64,000 bases of DNA from Piezodorus guildinii (Eukaryota; Arthropoda; Insecta; Hemiptera; Pentatomidae): positions 132,570,951 to 132,634,950 of the forward strand of contig CM041292.1 of assembly GCA_023052935.1 (NCBI GenBank). Reading direction: 5' to 3'. A program made the position numbers and the translations under genes. Below, piece by piece: positions 42,046 through 53,618 of the stretch (within the stretch, counting starts at the first letter, position 1; every line of letters starts with the position of its first letter). The notes under the pieces were generated by a model, which saw only the letters and a program-made list of their open reading frames with translations, was not told the DNA's origin and did no database searches.

Positions 42046-43333
42046 TCTCTAAAATATTTTCAAAGGTCATTATAATACCCGCTCAATGTACCTATTCTTC
42101 TATGGATTTGTCCGACAAATTAGATGAAGTGTGTGGAAAAACAAGAGTATAGTGATGAATGAATATTTAAAACTTATATTAGTAGTTTTATCAGATAGAT
42201 TGCTTCTAGATCTGCAAAATAAAATCAGACATTGAAGCTCTATCAATGTATTGTACTGAACTACCAAGGGTAGTTCCTTCAGATGAAATCACGTATCCTA
42301 AAAATTTTGCTTATTATACAAATTTACTTGTCGTATTTGTGTAATACAGATTTCGATCAATAAATTGAGTAACAACTTAACGTCGCAAAACCATAAAGAT
42401 TAGTTGAATTCCACTAAAATTGTAAATTCACTCATAGCTATCACAATGAGATGATAATGAAATCTGCAGATATTGAATGCAAAGCAAAATAAGCTAGCAT
42501 TAACGTTTGTTAAATCAACTGGCAGGAATCATACATTGGCTTTCCTGGTAACCTGCTTCATTTGCCTTTGGAGGGTAAACACACTACGGAAATGATGTTT
42601 AAGGTTTAAAGTGTAAACACCAACAGTTTGCAACTCATCTGCTATAAATCAATAAACTGCACAACCCCGAACACATTTAGAAATGTTTAGAAACAATTCA
42701 ATAAGGCTGAGATGCAAATCTAATAACCGAAACATTGGGCAGTACGCAAATGAATCAGAAAGGTATTGACCTGAATAAGAAATATATGAAATGAATTTTC
42801 TTTTTCCATTTAATGCGACGAGAATACCGAATCCCGTTAATGGTCTCAAGTATTTATTCAGCATTATCATTCAATTCAGGGCAAGATGTGACTTTTGGAA
42901 TTATTATTTCGCCCATCGCTGCTAACCGGTTGACTTAAGTTATACGAAGCTGAAGGGAGGGAGGAGAGGAATGAAATTAGGTGAGGGAAAGAGGAGACCT
43001 AGTTTATCAAGAGTTTGTCCTTTAGGTGGTTAATGAAGGAGCCAAGGGCGGAGCCGTCACTACACCTGATGGCCGCTGCTTGATTGGTTAAGTTGAAGCG
43101 TTAGTCGATGTGTGCTACCGTGAAGGACTATCAGCAGGGGTCTAATGAGCGTGTCCTCGTAATTGGAAGGCTAAGGATTAACAGTAATAGTGGTGGTAAT
43201 CACTGTTTTGGATTTGAACAAAGGACAAATATTATATGCAATTCAAGGGGCTAAGATTTGGGTGCAATCCACTTTTCAGATTGTTAAAAAAATGTAAGGA
43301 GTTTTAAATATATATCCTCTGTTAACTATCTTA
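42046..43333. other. Unassigned DNA with a GC-richer part at about 42880-43180
   Basis: It contains GGTTAATGAAGGAGCCAAGG and GATGGCCGCTGCTTGATTGG. No ORF with a recognisable domain and no shared repeat. Confidence 0.4.
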
Positions 43334-43545
43334 ATGGGGAGCGGGGTGGCTGAGTAAGTTAATGCGCGTTGCTTTGAACGCGCATTGCCGAGCAATTACG
43401 GATGATCCAAACTTGAGAACAAATATTCACGAGTTCGCATCTCGATGGTAGGGGCTTTTATCTCGGCATTTATCGCTCGCCCTCACCCCCTTCCCCGAGA
43501 AACCCCTGTATAGTCTTCAAAGGTGAGGTAGGGTTGAACAAAAAT
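43334..43545 (+). mobile_element. tRNA-derived SINE family 2
   Basis: The head GGGGTGGCTGAGTAAGTTAA resembles the start of a leucine- or serine-type tRNA, with a long variable arm. A degenerate B box GAGTTCGCATCTC lies near 43432. The body is GC-rich (CTCGCCCTCACCCCCTTCCC). A head fragment of the same family lies at 17240-17310. Confidence 0.65.
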
Positions 43546-44344
43546 ATTAAGTATCTTAAGTTTACTTATTTTAGATGTATAAATTTATACTTGAGCGTTC
43601 GAACCTTAATTATCCTTATCTAGTATCGAAAAAGTACCAACAACTAAAATGAGTCCAAACCCTTATGATCTAACTATGGGTCCTAGTATTCAAAAGACCC
43701 GAAAAAACTAATATTATTCGATAGTATATAAAAATCTTTGGCGTGCATCACTTAACTTTTACTTACTTCAATTCTTAAAACATATTGCATACAATTAAAT
43801 TTTGTAGCAAAAGTAATCGTAAAAGTTCTCATGGAAATGAAGGGTTTTTAAAATAAACCATATAAATTAAAGATAGCAGCTCCTTTTAAATACTTCATTC
43901 TTCACATGGATAGACGTTATGTTTATTACATAACGTCTAGTCATCATGATATATAATCATCGGAAAAAATTAGAAACATAAGTTGGTCAAAAATCAAAAA
44001 AATTGTTTAAGTTTATTTGTTTGTTATTTTTAACGGTTCCAGTTTTATATGGTTCAATACTATTTTATATTGCAAATGAACCTTTCATGAATAAATTTCA
44101 AAAGTTTATTTAGTTTCCATGGGAGTCCCATATAGTTTATAGTGAAATCTATTTTTTAATTAAATGATCTAAACGTAGAAATAATCATTAACAATGTTAG
44201 TGTTAGACAACTTTCCATTTATTTTCACAACTTACGCACGATTTACTACCTAATATTTTTTCTAAAATTTCGAATGCTGTATGAAAGAATATAACTAGTA
44301 CGTTCTCCAAAAAATCTATCATCACAAAGTTACAAATAAAAAAG
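43546..44344. other. AT-rich DNA, nothing recognised
   Basis: A short inverted repeat at about 43911-43945 (GACGTTATGT...ACATAACGTC) is the only structure noticed. Confidence 0.4.
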
Positions 44345-44640
44345 TTCATGGGATCACTTGTGGCTGGGTGGCTAGCATAACAGCCTTCTATGCCAAAGAT
44401 CACGGGTTCAAACCCGCAGGTTGTTCTAGGATTTTTTAATGAGAGTAAAAAATCCTTAGTTATGCCGTCCTTCGGAGGGGACGTTAAAAGGATTTCCCGA
44501 GCCTGTGCGATGTCAGGTACTCGTTAAAGATTCCTACCCAAATAAAACCTGGATAGGCAAGATTTAGGACTCCCACTGTAGCATCGTCCGATTAGCAACA
44601 GTAGTATAAAATGACGTTAAATAAATAAACAAACAAACAA
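44345..44640 (+). mobile_element. tRNA-derived SINE family 3
   Basis: A box TGGCTGGGTGG at 44361-44371 and B box GGTTCAAACCC at 44405-44415. The body has GCCGTCCTTCGGAGGGGACG and AGGACTCCCACTGTAGCATC, with an (AAATA/AAAC)n tail at 44619-44640. Further members lie at 60345-60545 and, tail only, near 62330-62395. Confidence 0.8.
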
Positions 44641-44689
44641 ACATAAGTTCATAATTTTATGGGGTACAACAACTTTATATTAACTTGTA

Positions 44690-44800
44690 CAATTTATTTT
44701 ATTTTGAATTAACTTTTCTAAAATCATGAGCTTTCCAATGGTATATTATACGTCTATGTCAGGAATAATTTTTTGATGTCTTGGTTACAGAAAATTTATT
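44690..44800 (-). repeat. ~0.9-kb unclassified repeat, copy I (short)
   Basis: TCATGAGCTTTCCAATGGTA followed by TATTATACGTCTATG matches one internal block of the family only. Confidence 0.45.
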
Positions 44801-45056
44801 TTTCTTGTTTAACGAAAAGCTAAATTGCAATGTATTTTACTTATAAACCTCAAGGAAAGAATGCCCTTAATAATAGTGAGTACGGATCAAAATCCGTCTT
44901 GTGGTTTAGAAGGAGTTAGCGGTAACCGAAATTCCGTTATCATTTTATATATAGAGAGATTTAATAATAGAAGTGAAAATTATTTATATAATTATTTAAG
45001 TATACAAAATATTTAGTGCAATTCCTATATTAAGTCCTATGTAGGAATATACATGT

Positions 45057-45057
<1 letters not shown>

Positions 45058-45119
<62 letters not shown>
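45058..45119. repeat. (TA)n microsatellite
   Basis: A TA run of about 60 bp. Confidence 0.9.
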
Positions 45120-45120
<1 letters not shown>

Positions 45121-45124
45121 GATA

Positions 45125-45835
45125 TATTATATGTATATCCTTCTGTAAGACGACAATATTTCCTTGGTTCTTACCTATTCCAAACATTTTTTTTTTTAAT
45201 ATATTTTTTTATTGAAATTTACAACTGTACAAAAAATACATCAAGTAAATATGCTGTAATGTTATAACACATGGAATGAACACGAAGAGAAACTGCCCAT
45301 TGGCAGCACTCTTTGTTCCAAACAATAAAAAAAAAAAAAGCTTCCTGCATAACTGAGCTCACCCTCCGCTCTGATATCCATTCGTTAAATACTAGAACCC
45401 AATCAAACAATATTTATACCGCATCACATAAAACTGCATCCTTTCACAAAACGTTAATCGTTCGTTCCTCATTCTTCTGGAATTCGCGGCCCATCTCTAT
45501 TCCTAAAGCTACCTCTCTTTATTCCTTCAAACATCAACTCTTCCACTCTCTCACATCTCAATCTTCCGTCCACTTCGATCTCAATCTTCCTCCGATGTAT
45601 AATGTCGGTATATATAGTATAAATTTGTAAAGATTTATAGATATAATGAATATTTGATCTTTTTCATGTAAACAGATTTTTTTTCTTTTATATATATATT
45701 TTTTTTTTTTTTTTTATTTTTTTTTATAAATATTTTCTTCAAGTAACCACACCATAAGGATTTATTTTTGTTCATTGTTCGTTATTTTAAGGAAACTTGA
45801 TCCCAGAATATTTTTTTTTTTCATTGCATTTCATT
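45125..45835 (+). pseudogene. CR1-like LINE 3' end, split by a small insert
   Basis: VRRQYF-like codons at 45145-45165 and, after the insert, a C-terminal frame (45340-45560) with SSFFWNSRPISIPKATSLYS. The 3' UTR ends near GAAACTTGATCCCAGAATAT. It is closely related to 15886-16345, with the same GAGCTCACCCTCCGCTCTGA region. Several frameshifts. Confidence 0.7.
45187..45315 (-). mobile_element. Short retroposed 3' tail with 9-bp target-site duplication
   Basis: TTCCAAACA lies at 45178-45186 and at 45316-45324. The insert starts with poly(T) and carries TTACAACTGTACAAAAAATA, the inverse of the tail at 6027-6095. It is an independent, longer (129 bp) copy of the same unidentified 3' end, so the two define a common source transcript. 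Confidence 0.75.
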
Positions 45836-47599
45836 TAGAAATTTAATCGCATATTTAATAAACATTGAATGACCTGCATCCCACTTTCTGAAAAAGTATT
45901 TTATCCTTTAAAATAGCCTTATAAATCAATAATTAGGAATGCAAAAAATTCACTAGTCCACAGTAAAACCTTTCTCTGAATAATGGTAAAAGTTCAAAAA
46001 TATGGTAAGATGAATTTTGTTATAAGGGTAACTTTTACTTTCACTTAAAAAAAAAAATAGAATAGAAAATATTCCCTGCATCACCTGATCCGGGACATAA
46101 TGACGGAAACCTCTTAGCATGGAAGCCTTTTAGCGAAACCCCGGAGGCCAAGATCTCTTCTAGCAAGGTCTAAAAAAATTTCATCGCTGAACCCGGAGGC
46201 TTTTATCCGGGCGGGACTCTGAGGAGAGGAGGGTAATGCAGTTGCCGAACGGGGATGGCATCCATTAGCAAAGAGGTGAGCCAGGCTTTACACACATAGC
46301 TCTGGTCACAGGATCACAGGGTAGTGGGAGGCCTTAGGGGTCAACCTAGAGGGACTTTTATTATATTTGTAGGTCCCAATAACCTAGATATCACTGAATA
46401 TGGGGAAGAATATAACCAACGAGAATAGTAGAAGAGAGTAACCAAATATTTTGTTTTGCCTCAAAAATAAAAAAACTATTAAAAAAATTAACCATTTATT
46501 GACGTCAAAATAATCACAAATAAATTTTTAAAGAGCTAAGTTACAATGTTATGTTCTTAATATGATAATATATTATTAAAGTACTCAAATATGGGCTACA
46601 AGTAGAAACTTATAATAACTTGTACGAAAATAATAGATATAAATATTCATCTTATACGAGACCAAATTACTTTGGTAGGTGGAAGAAATCACATAATTTA
46701 ATTACAGAAATCACGTATCCAGGTGTCAAACTCTGGTCCAGCACAGTCATTATGTGCCCAGAGCTTACACCTTAAACATCCGACCCACAGTTCTCCTTCT
46801 GCGTTTTCGGAAAGAAGTTCCTGCCTGACAAAACATACAAACTGCATCGGCAGTGTCAGGATCCTCTCTTCTTATATTCCTGGGCTAGTCCATATTCAGG
46901 GCCATATACCTCGCTCATATTCAAAATTCTTTACTAAAATCAACTTTATCGTGTACTTTACAAATCATATATAGCAAGCAAGAAATCGACCAAAATCATA
47001 CAATTAAACCTATATTCTGCAATAAAAAACATGGTTACAGTATTTAGACCAAATTTTCATTAATTAAACACTTTGAAACGTACCGTAAAAAATTTATCGA
47101 CAGCAGCAACACAAGAATGGCCGACACTTGCGACAACACGCGCGCGAATGACAAGAATTGTAACTAACATTAAGCCACATTTAGTTACTCTCCTCTATTA
47201 ATTCCTCACGAGATTATTTATTTTTCACAAAACGATATTATTACGGACTTCATTATAACCAAAAAAACAAAACAATTTTAACATACAAAAATATGATTCA
47301 ACATTATAATTTTTATGGATTAGGTGAATGACCTTCATCTCAGAACATTGGAATGGGATAGAGCAAAGCGTTCCGAAATAAAATAAATATATTTTAAAAA
47401 ATCCAGAGTGGACAACACCCATCTTTTACTTACCTCTGTTGTTATGATCGATTAAATAATTTTCAAATACAGTAAAAAATGAAAATGAGTGAAACTTTTA
47501 TATATTAAATACAACAGATGTTAAATAAAAACAGCTGTTCTAATTTTTAGCTTAATGAAGAGTGATGTATGGTTTCTAGGAGTGTAATTATTTAATAAC
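45836..47599. other. Unassigned DNA with a GC-richer block at about 46075-46345
   Basis: A TTTTACTTTCACTTAAAAAA scrap at 46026-46048 may be a terminus of the ~0.9-kb repeat. The GC-richer block (CCCGGAGGCTTTTATCCGGG hairpin near 46190) has no recognisable ORF. A terminus-like CTTTTACTTACCTCTGTTGT at about 47423 suggests another decayed repeat copy up to about 47590. Confidence 0.4.
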
Positions 47600-47855
47600 A
47601 TTAAGCGGATATAATATTGGCGACGATGGATACAATTAAATCAAAACGTGCAGTTTGTAAAATTCGGCTTACATGAATCCAGAAGTTAATAAAAGAGTCT
47701 CAGGAATCATCACAATCAATTGAGGAAACAACTTACTATGGTGATAGGCTAAGATATATAAATGACAAATTTCAGGAATTGGAAGCCCAAGTAAGTGAAG
47801 AAAATATCTCTAAACTTTTAGATTACAGATTTCATTTCGATGACATACTTCTTCT
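47600..47855 (+). pseudogene. LTR-retrotransposon 5' internal scrap (gag start)
   Basis: ATTGGCGACGATGGATAC near 47617 resembles the primer-binding-site and leader sequence of arthropod gypsy-type elements (TGGCGAC...). It is followed by a frame encoding MDTIKSKRAVCKIRLT, one stop, then IQKLIKESQESSQSIEETTY and a coiled-coil-like EAQVSEENISKLLD. This resembles the Gag N-terminus of arthropod LTR elements. No LTR was recognised beside it, and it is cut at 47855 by a LINE fragment. Confidence 0.5.
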
Positions 47856-48160
47856 TCATCTTTCCTCTCTACCGCACAGCAGTGTGAGGGGGTCGCTTGT
47901 AGAGGCTGATCCAGACATTCCTATTCTGCCCCATTTCCCCTGCTGATCTCCAATCTATATCTCTTTTTCGGCAGGCCTTCCTGATCCCATCCTCCCAAGT
48001 CTTCCTAGGTCTTCCTCTTGGTCTTCTTTCCTCTACTTTCAGCTCATACGTTGCTTTTGCCACGCGATCCTCCGACATTCTTGAGACATGGCCGTACCAT
48101 CTTAGCGGAATTTCTTGAACAATATCCTCGGCCGGTCTGACATCAAGATTGGATCTTATT
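47856..48160 (-). pseudogene. LINE reverse-transcriptase C-terminal tail
   Basis: On the minus strand: IVQEIPLRWYGHVSRMSEDR, then RRPRGRPRKTWEDGI, RDIDWRSAGEMGQNRNVW. The LRWYGHVxRMxEDR...GRPRxxWxD...QNRNxW pattern is the common end of RTE/R1-like endonuclease-reverse transcriptases in arthropods. Only about 90 codons remain. Confidence 0.75.
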
Positions 48161-48589
48161 ATGGTATTTCTGAGATCTTATTAAAACTTCGCCAAAGCCG
48201 GTCCCGCTGCAGCCTGAATGGGTGTAATATGATTAGCACCGTCTCAGGTAAGTAGTGGATGGTTAACATCGAAGCTGTGAAGCAGCTGGAGAGCTGGCCT
48301 GGCAGCTTTGAGGAGGCAGCCTCTCTATCAGGCTTTGGATATGGCAGGTTCATAGCCTGTCTGTCCGAGAAAACATCAATGAAACAAAACAAAAGTAGTA
48401 GAGCCGATGACATACATAAAAATATATTTTTGAAATTAAGTTGTCAAGGTCCTATACTAAATGGATTATAGAGAACATCCTAATCAAGAATATACTCGTG
48501 GGCATCAAATGCTTAGTGGTTGTGGGTTTAGTCACCGCTCTGTAAGAGCTCGTCGTTCCAGGCTACAGTCTTGTTAAATTATTTTTATT
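48161..48589. other. Unassigned DNA
   Basis: A GC-richer stretch at 48180-48370 with overlapping short frames on both strands. No domain recognised. Confidence 0.4.
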
Positions 48590-49460
48590 CGTGAAATGTT
48601 TCCGCAGATGCCAAAGGAAAAGTTTTCATCGAATGAAAATAACAAATCCAGATTTATTTCACTGATTGTAAAGGAATTGGAGAGAGCAAACATGGTTTCC
48701 AAGCAAGGAACTGAAGATGGAGATATTTTAATTGTGAATACAGTCATTTTTTTGTTTCCTGAGCATAATTTCGTATTTGTGATTGAGAAGACATAGATAT
48801 TTTAGTTTTGGTGACGGCTATAGCGACGGATAATGTGTATTTCTGCAAACCTGGAAGAAATGGCATAGCAGATTATTCTACTCCACCAGACCTTTTATAT
48901 ATAAACATCTAGTAGAAAATATTTTATTTATCCATGCTATTAAAGAAAAATTCCTAGTGTCTGCTTATGGTGGTGATATGAACACTTCTATTTATTTCTA
49001 TGATGTGTTGAGGTATCTTCCATTTGTTAAAGCTACAGCAAGCGCATTGGCGCGTCTACCTCTAACATGCGATGCAGTTAAATTTCATGGTTATCGAAGT
49101 TATCTCCAAGTAGAAATTTGAAAAGAAAATGTGAAAGACCCTTTAAACTGGAGCTGGAACAAAGATATAGAGGGTCTAACATCAGTGACTATGATTAAAG
49201 AACCAGCTACATCGACATTACTGAATATAATTTCCTGCAGATACAAAGATAAATGCAGCTACAAAAAAGGTGGAGTTGTTCTATTGTCTGTCTCTATTGC
49301 AAGTTCGAATCCTGCATAATAGACCAAATATTAAATATAACATGGAAGAAGACGAGTTTGACGATACGCAGCCTTTCGCTCAAAATGATACATTATACAC
49401 ATCAAATACATTTGAGACTAAAAAAAGAAGAAGCAACTAACAAAAATGCTTTATAATATA
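48590..49460 (+). pseudogene. Pseudogene of a multi-copy arthropod ORF (PIN/FEN1-like with Cys-rich tail)
   Basis: Successive frames encode KEKFSSNENNKSRFISLIVK, GDILIVNTVIFLFPEHNFVF, ILVLVTAIATDNVYFCKPGR, LLYKHLVENILFIHAI, LRYLPFVKATASALARLPL, FHGYRSYLQVEI, DPLNWSWNK, LLNIISCRYKDKCSYKK. I recall this order from a widespread uncharacterised arthropod family: a VVGEDIDLLVLLTAL-type box, an HAxSGCDTT box, an SLPPT box, a YQVQxWLGxxLxPxxWGW box, then LLNxIFCxCKKGC. The segment with the SGCDTT box is missing after FIHAI, several frameshifts and stops are present, and most of the Cys-rich end has mutated. Whether the parent is a transposon or a gene is unknown to me. Confidence 0.55.
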
Positions 49461-49850
49461 TTTAAAGTTGTTGGTGTATTATTAAAATGTTTTTTTTTTT
49501 AAATTAATTAAAACAAAAGTAATATATTGGGAAATTGTTTTTATTAGTTGCAAAAACGCTTTTATTTTCCTAGAATATACACAATCATGGTTTTAAGATA
49601 ATATTAAGTTTAGAAGATCTAATTAAAACGAAGTATTTTATTTTTTTTAACAGAGCACTTTTAGTAAAAGAGATATTTAAACATTTCTTGTTCGTATAAT
49701 TAGGAGTAATTAAAAATGTCATACATCTAGCTTGTTAGAAATTTAATGCTCTGAAAGATTGTTTCTTTTGTAATTTTTAATAAACTGCTCACCAAAAAAG
49801 TTATTGAAACGAAATCACCGACTTTTCTGACATTTTGTGTTTTTTGATAT
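49461..49850. other. AT-rich DNA, nothing recognised
   Basis: No ORF or repeat identified. Confidence 0.4.
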
Positions 49851-49854
49851 ATTT

Positions 49855-50290
49855 GATATCTATATTAAATACAAGTATTAAATTAAAACAGCTGTTCTAC
49901 TTGTTGGCATAATAAAGAGGGATAATGTATGGTTCCTAATTAAATTCTATAGAAACATATGTTTTATTGAAAAATCTATTTTATTATTATATAAAACAAT
50001 CAGTTAGTTTAATCGGCTTTTCACCATCTCTCTATATTAACTTTTCAAGCTTGTGTATAAGATAATATTTTTAACAAATATTTAGCTTCCCACCGGTATA
50101 TTATTCATCTATATTACTTTTCTTATGTTCAAAAATACAAAAATTGCTGTTTTCTCCTTTAATCGGATATCAAATACGTTCAATTTTCATTTTTATCTAT
50201 TTTTAATCGATCTAGCATGTTAATATTTTTAATTTTTTCGTATCTAGAAAATTAAAGATAATTTAGAGGAAGAACATTTAAAAGAACGAG
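49855..50290 (-). repeat. ~0.9-kb unclassified repeat, copy J (partial)
   Basis: Reverse orientation: ATAGAAACATATGTTTTATT, CATCTCTCTATATTAACTTT, TTTAGCTTCCCACCGGTATA and AAGATAATTTAGAGGAAGAA in family order. It ends near 50290. No terminal GGTAAGTGAAAG block. Confidence 0.6.
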
Positions 50291-50499
50291 GTATCACTCA
50301 ACAATAATGTTAAACTACTCAACAAACATGATTATACCTCGTTGTTTCAATATATTGGTATGTATGTAAATATGTGATTATATAAAGAATGAAATTTACG
50401 CTACAATTTTTATTTCATTATTTCTAAAAAGTTCTCATCAGACAATATTTTATAAAAAAAGACATTATTTGTCAAAGAAAAAGTATTACACTGCTATGT

Positions 50500-51165
50500 T
50501 TTTGACCGGCTGCTTTTCTAAGGCTACGGTGCCTTCAAAAACTAGCTCACTTGATATATTTAATCCATATATAAACTATATTTAATGAAACCATTGGATT
50601 TCCTTTCCAAAGGTTTCGTGTTTACCAATCCAAGTAGGTGGCATGCAGAGTAATATTGAATTATCAACTGATTTAAATTAGAGCAATTATTATTACATAG
50701 ATTTTAACATGTTATTTACATCATTTCCAGACATATGATTGAGAATACTAAGGATCATATTACAATTAACCTTGCCATACAATATTACAAATAACAAGAC
50801 ACCTTTACAACACTTAGTCGGCTGGTGAAGGTGGAATCTGTCTTAGGCGCTCCTTCTAGCCTTTATCTTCCAGCCGCTCTCTAACCCCGACGGCCATCTC
50901 CTAGTCTTGTAGATGGACCTCGACTCTCCTCTTGCTGGAATAAGACGGCCTCTTCTTGAGGATAGAACTTGACTGACCTTTTCGAATCTTCTCCTCATCG
51001 TCGTCACCTCGGGCGGGCCTGATATGGGAAGTGCCCCAAGCTTGTCCTAGTGTCTAGGAACTTTCCCGAGGTATCGCTGAGGGGCCCCATGGATTTAGTA
51101 AACGCCTTTTGATGTTTTGCCGACAAAGGCTTATTAATATTTACTTTATTAATTATTTAATAATA
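50500..51165 (-). repeat. LINE-associated 3' region, inverted partner of 59060-59665
   Basis: Shared blocks, inverted with respect to 59060-59665: GCCTTCAAAAACTAGCTCAC, TTACCAATCCAAGTAGGTGG, GATATGGGAAGTGCCCC, CCCGAGGTATCGCTGAGGGG and CGCCTTTTGATGTTTTGCCG. The other copy follows an RNase-H-type LINE C-terminus, so this is probably a LINE 3' UTR. No coding part is seen here. Confidence 0.6.
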
Positions 51166-52164
51166 CATTTAGAACCCTCAGCATTCTCAATACTTTAGCG
51201 AATAACAGCAAAACTATTATTATTATGGTATACCTTATTTAACCATAACAACCTAAAAAAAAAAATAAATAAAAAATAACGGATTGCAATGAAGTTTTGG
51301 ATAAGTATCTAATAAAAGGTATATGAAACAAAACCTGAAATCTTGGAAAATTAACTTAAAATGGGAGGGGGAGAGGGGAGGGATGAGTTCTGAAACCTGG
51401 CGAAATTCAGCTTGTCACTAATTTCTTCCGACATTCGGCCCTTTTTAACCTTCATTGCCTTGTGATAGGCTATTCCGTTTTAACGCAAATAACATTAATT
51501 AATTTTAAAAATATGTGTTTATTTAGAGAGCGTTTGAATGAATATGTTTTGTCCTGCTCAGGAAATAATGTTTTTTAGGCAAGTAAATAAACTTTCAATT
51601 ATTTATAACAGTAAACAGTAAATGATAGTAGCTTCCAGGCGAGCTACCGAAGGAAGAAAAGCAGAAGAGGCGTTGGAGGCTTTCCGTCTTTCCTCCTGTG
51701 TCAACTGTTGATAAGGAGCAAGAAATAACTCTCTCCTATCCAGCTTTCCCCAGTTCGTCCTCATTCACTCTATTATTTCTTGCCTTCCTTCCATAAGTTA
51801 TGAGGAGTAGGAGACAAAAGTATAGCCCTTGTTTAAATAAGATATCAGCTAGAATAATATCTTACTTAGGTGATTTAAAACTCGGGTTTCAAACTTTGCT
51901 TGGGTATAATAATCAAGTCATTCAAATTCCGGAAGCAAGAGCAATCAGATGAAAATATTGATGCAGGAAACCAACTAATTATAATGATTAAAATATTACA
52001 ATGGACGAGAATCATATTTTATTGTGTAAGATAGGACCGCAAGTACTTTATAATAAGTATTTAAAGTGATGCTTCTTTCAATCATATTAAAGCAATCATT
52101 CTTTCCTAGCTTAGATAAGAATTTATAATAGTGAAGTGAGAATGGATTACTGTGTATATATAGA
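51166..52164. other. Unassigned DNA
   Basis: A GC-richer part at about 51360-51460 and 51630-51790. No domain-bearing ORF. Confidence 0.4.
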
Positions 52165-52224
52165 GAAGAAGTTAGTTGAGGGCGCAGTCAAATTAACACA
52201 ATTAAGTAGAAACTTAATTTAATA

Positions 52225-52264
52225 GTGCCGACGTTTCGGTCTAAAATGTAGGTCTTCTTCAGGG
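52225..52264 (-). ncRNA. Hammerhead ribozyme motif, left arm (core complete)
   Basis: Minus strand: CTGAAGA (fits CUGANGA) from 52262, stem II GACCTACATTTTAGACC with a central CTA/TAG pairing, GAAAC at 52237-52233 and the GTC triplet at 52232-52230. All core positions are filled; stem II carries two mismatches. Confidence 0.65.
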
Positions 52265-52337
52265 GAAAAGAACGAATGATAACCCAACAATGACTCATTA
52301 TTAAGGGCATTTTTGGGTTCTGACTCCTTCAATCACC

Positions 52338-52370
52338 CTGAAGAAAGCCTAAAATTTAGGCCGGAACGTC
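52338..52370 (+). ncRNA. Hammerhead ribozyme motif, right arm (one core change)
   Basis: CTGAAGA at 52338-52344, a perfect stem II (GCCTAAAATTTAGGC), then CGGAACGTC. The expected GAAAC reads GGAAC, one change in an essential position, so it is probably inactive. Confidence 0.65.
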
Positions 52371-52440
52371 AACACTTTTACATTAAGTTTCTACTTGATG
52401 CGTGTTAATTTGACTGCACCCTCAACTAACTTCTCCTCAA

Positions 52441-53618
52441 GAATTTATTATGTTTTGTTCCATTCAACAACTGGTTTACTGTAAGAATAATTATAGAGGA
52501 AACATTCATTGTATGCATACGTTTAAAACGTTGTTAAACAAAGAAAATTGTCTTGTAAAGTTAGTTTTTTTAAGAAGAAAATCTATGTTTCAAAAGCAGC
52601 ATTTATTATATAAACAAATATGTCTACCTCTCTAATAAAGAAAAGGATAATTAGATTGCATGTTCAGAAATAACAAGCCCAAAATGTTATCAGAGCATGG
52701 TAACATCGCCAAAAATATAACAAGATATTGCCAAAACCAAAAGAGAAGCTTGGATTTCTACTACCCGCGGCTGGTTTCAAATATTCTACTCCCTTTATTG
52801 AGAAAATATGGCGTTTTAAAAACAAAAATGTTATAATAGTGAGAAAGATATTTAAGTTCTTTTAAGTTTTAGGTTTTAAAATGATAATAACTGTAAATTT
52901 ATTATAATTACAACAAAAGCAAGATTAGACGCTTACAGTAGTTAATCTGGTCATCGAATATCGAGCTAGGAGAGTGATTAAAAGGATGACCGCCTGCCAG
53001 GGAAACCTTGTAATTTAAAAAATATATTGGGATTGTCAATATCATATTGACTTCAAACCGAAATACTGCCATAAAACAGTTGATGAAGAATCATTTATTA
53101 TATTCTTTAAGGAAGTTGAAAACAAAAAGGCATATAGTAAAAAAATCATATGCAAAAAAATTTAAATTTTAATGAAGTAGTATATACATTTTCTGATAAT
53201 TAATGGGTTTTAAAATATGATCCCATATTACCCAAAAAAATAAATAAACTATCAACTAGGAATTCGATTATTTCATACATTACAAAAAATTTAAATTTTA
53301 ATATAAATAAAATTCGTCAATTAAAAGTTAATATTAAAACTAAAAAGGAATAAAAAAAAAATAATAATTTATCAAATATTAAAAATAAAATGGAAGCTTT
53401 TTCTTAATCTAAAATTGTGTTTGTCTTATTTGCATTGCAATCTTCGAATACTCATTTTCTATTGTGTATTGTCATAAATTATTTACGATGTATTCAGGTT
53501 CGAATCATTTTCTCGATTAATATTGTTTTTACTGTTTTACTTTACGATTAATATTATTACACATTTTACTGTAAATTTTAATGCTATAATAATTAATAAG
53601 CAGAGGAACTACCGAGGG
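52441..53618. other. AT-rich DNA, nothing recognised
   Basis: The short frame 52450-52635 has no assignable domain. The DNA is A-rich with no shared repeat noticed. Confidence 0.4.

Larger units (their letters stand above)
52165..52440. mobile_element. Penelope-type inverted-repeat element with two hammerhead motifs
   Basis: The outer arms GAAGTTAGTTGAGGGCGCAG (about 52168) and inverse TGCACCCTCAACTAACTTCT (about 52416) enclose inner arms that each hold a hammerhead core. Between them is a spacer of about 65 bp with no ORF. The arms have diverged more than those of the palindrome at 9080-9210. It shares its terminus type with the fragment at 41932-42045. Confidence 0.8.
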
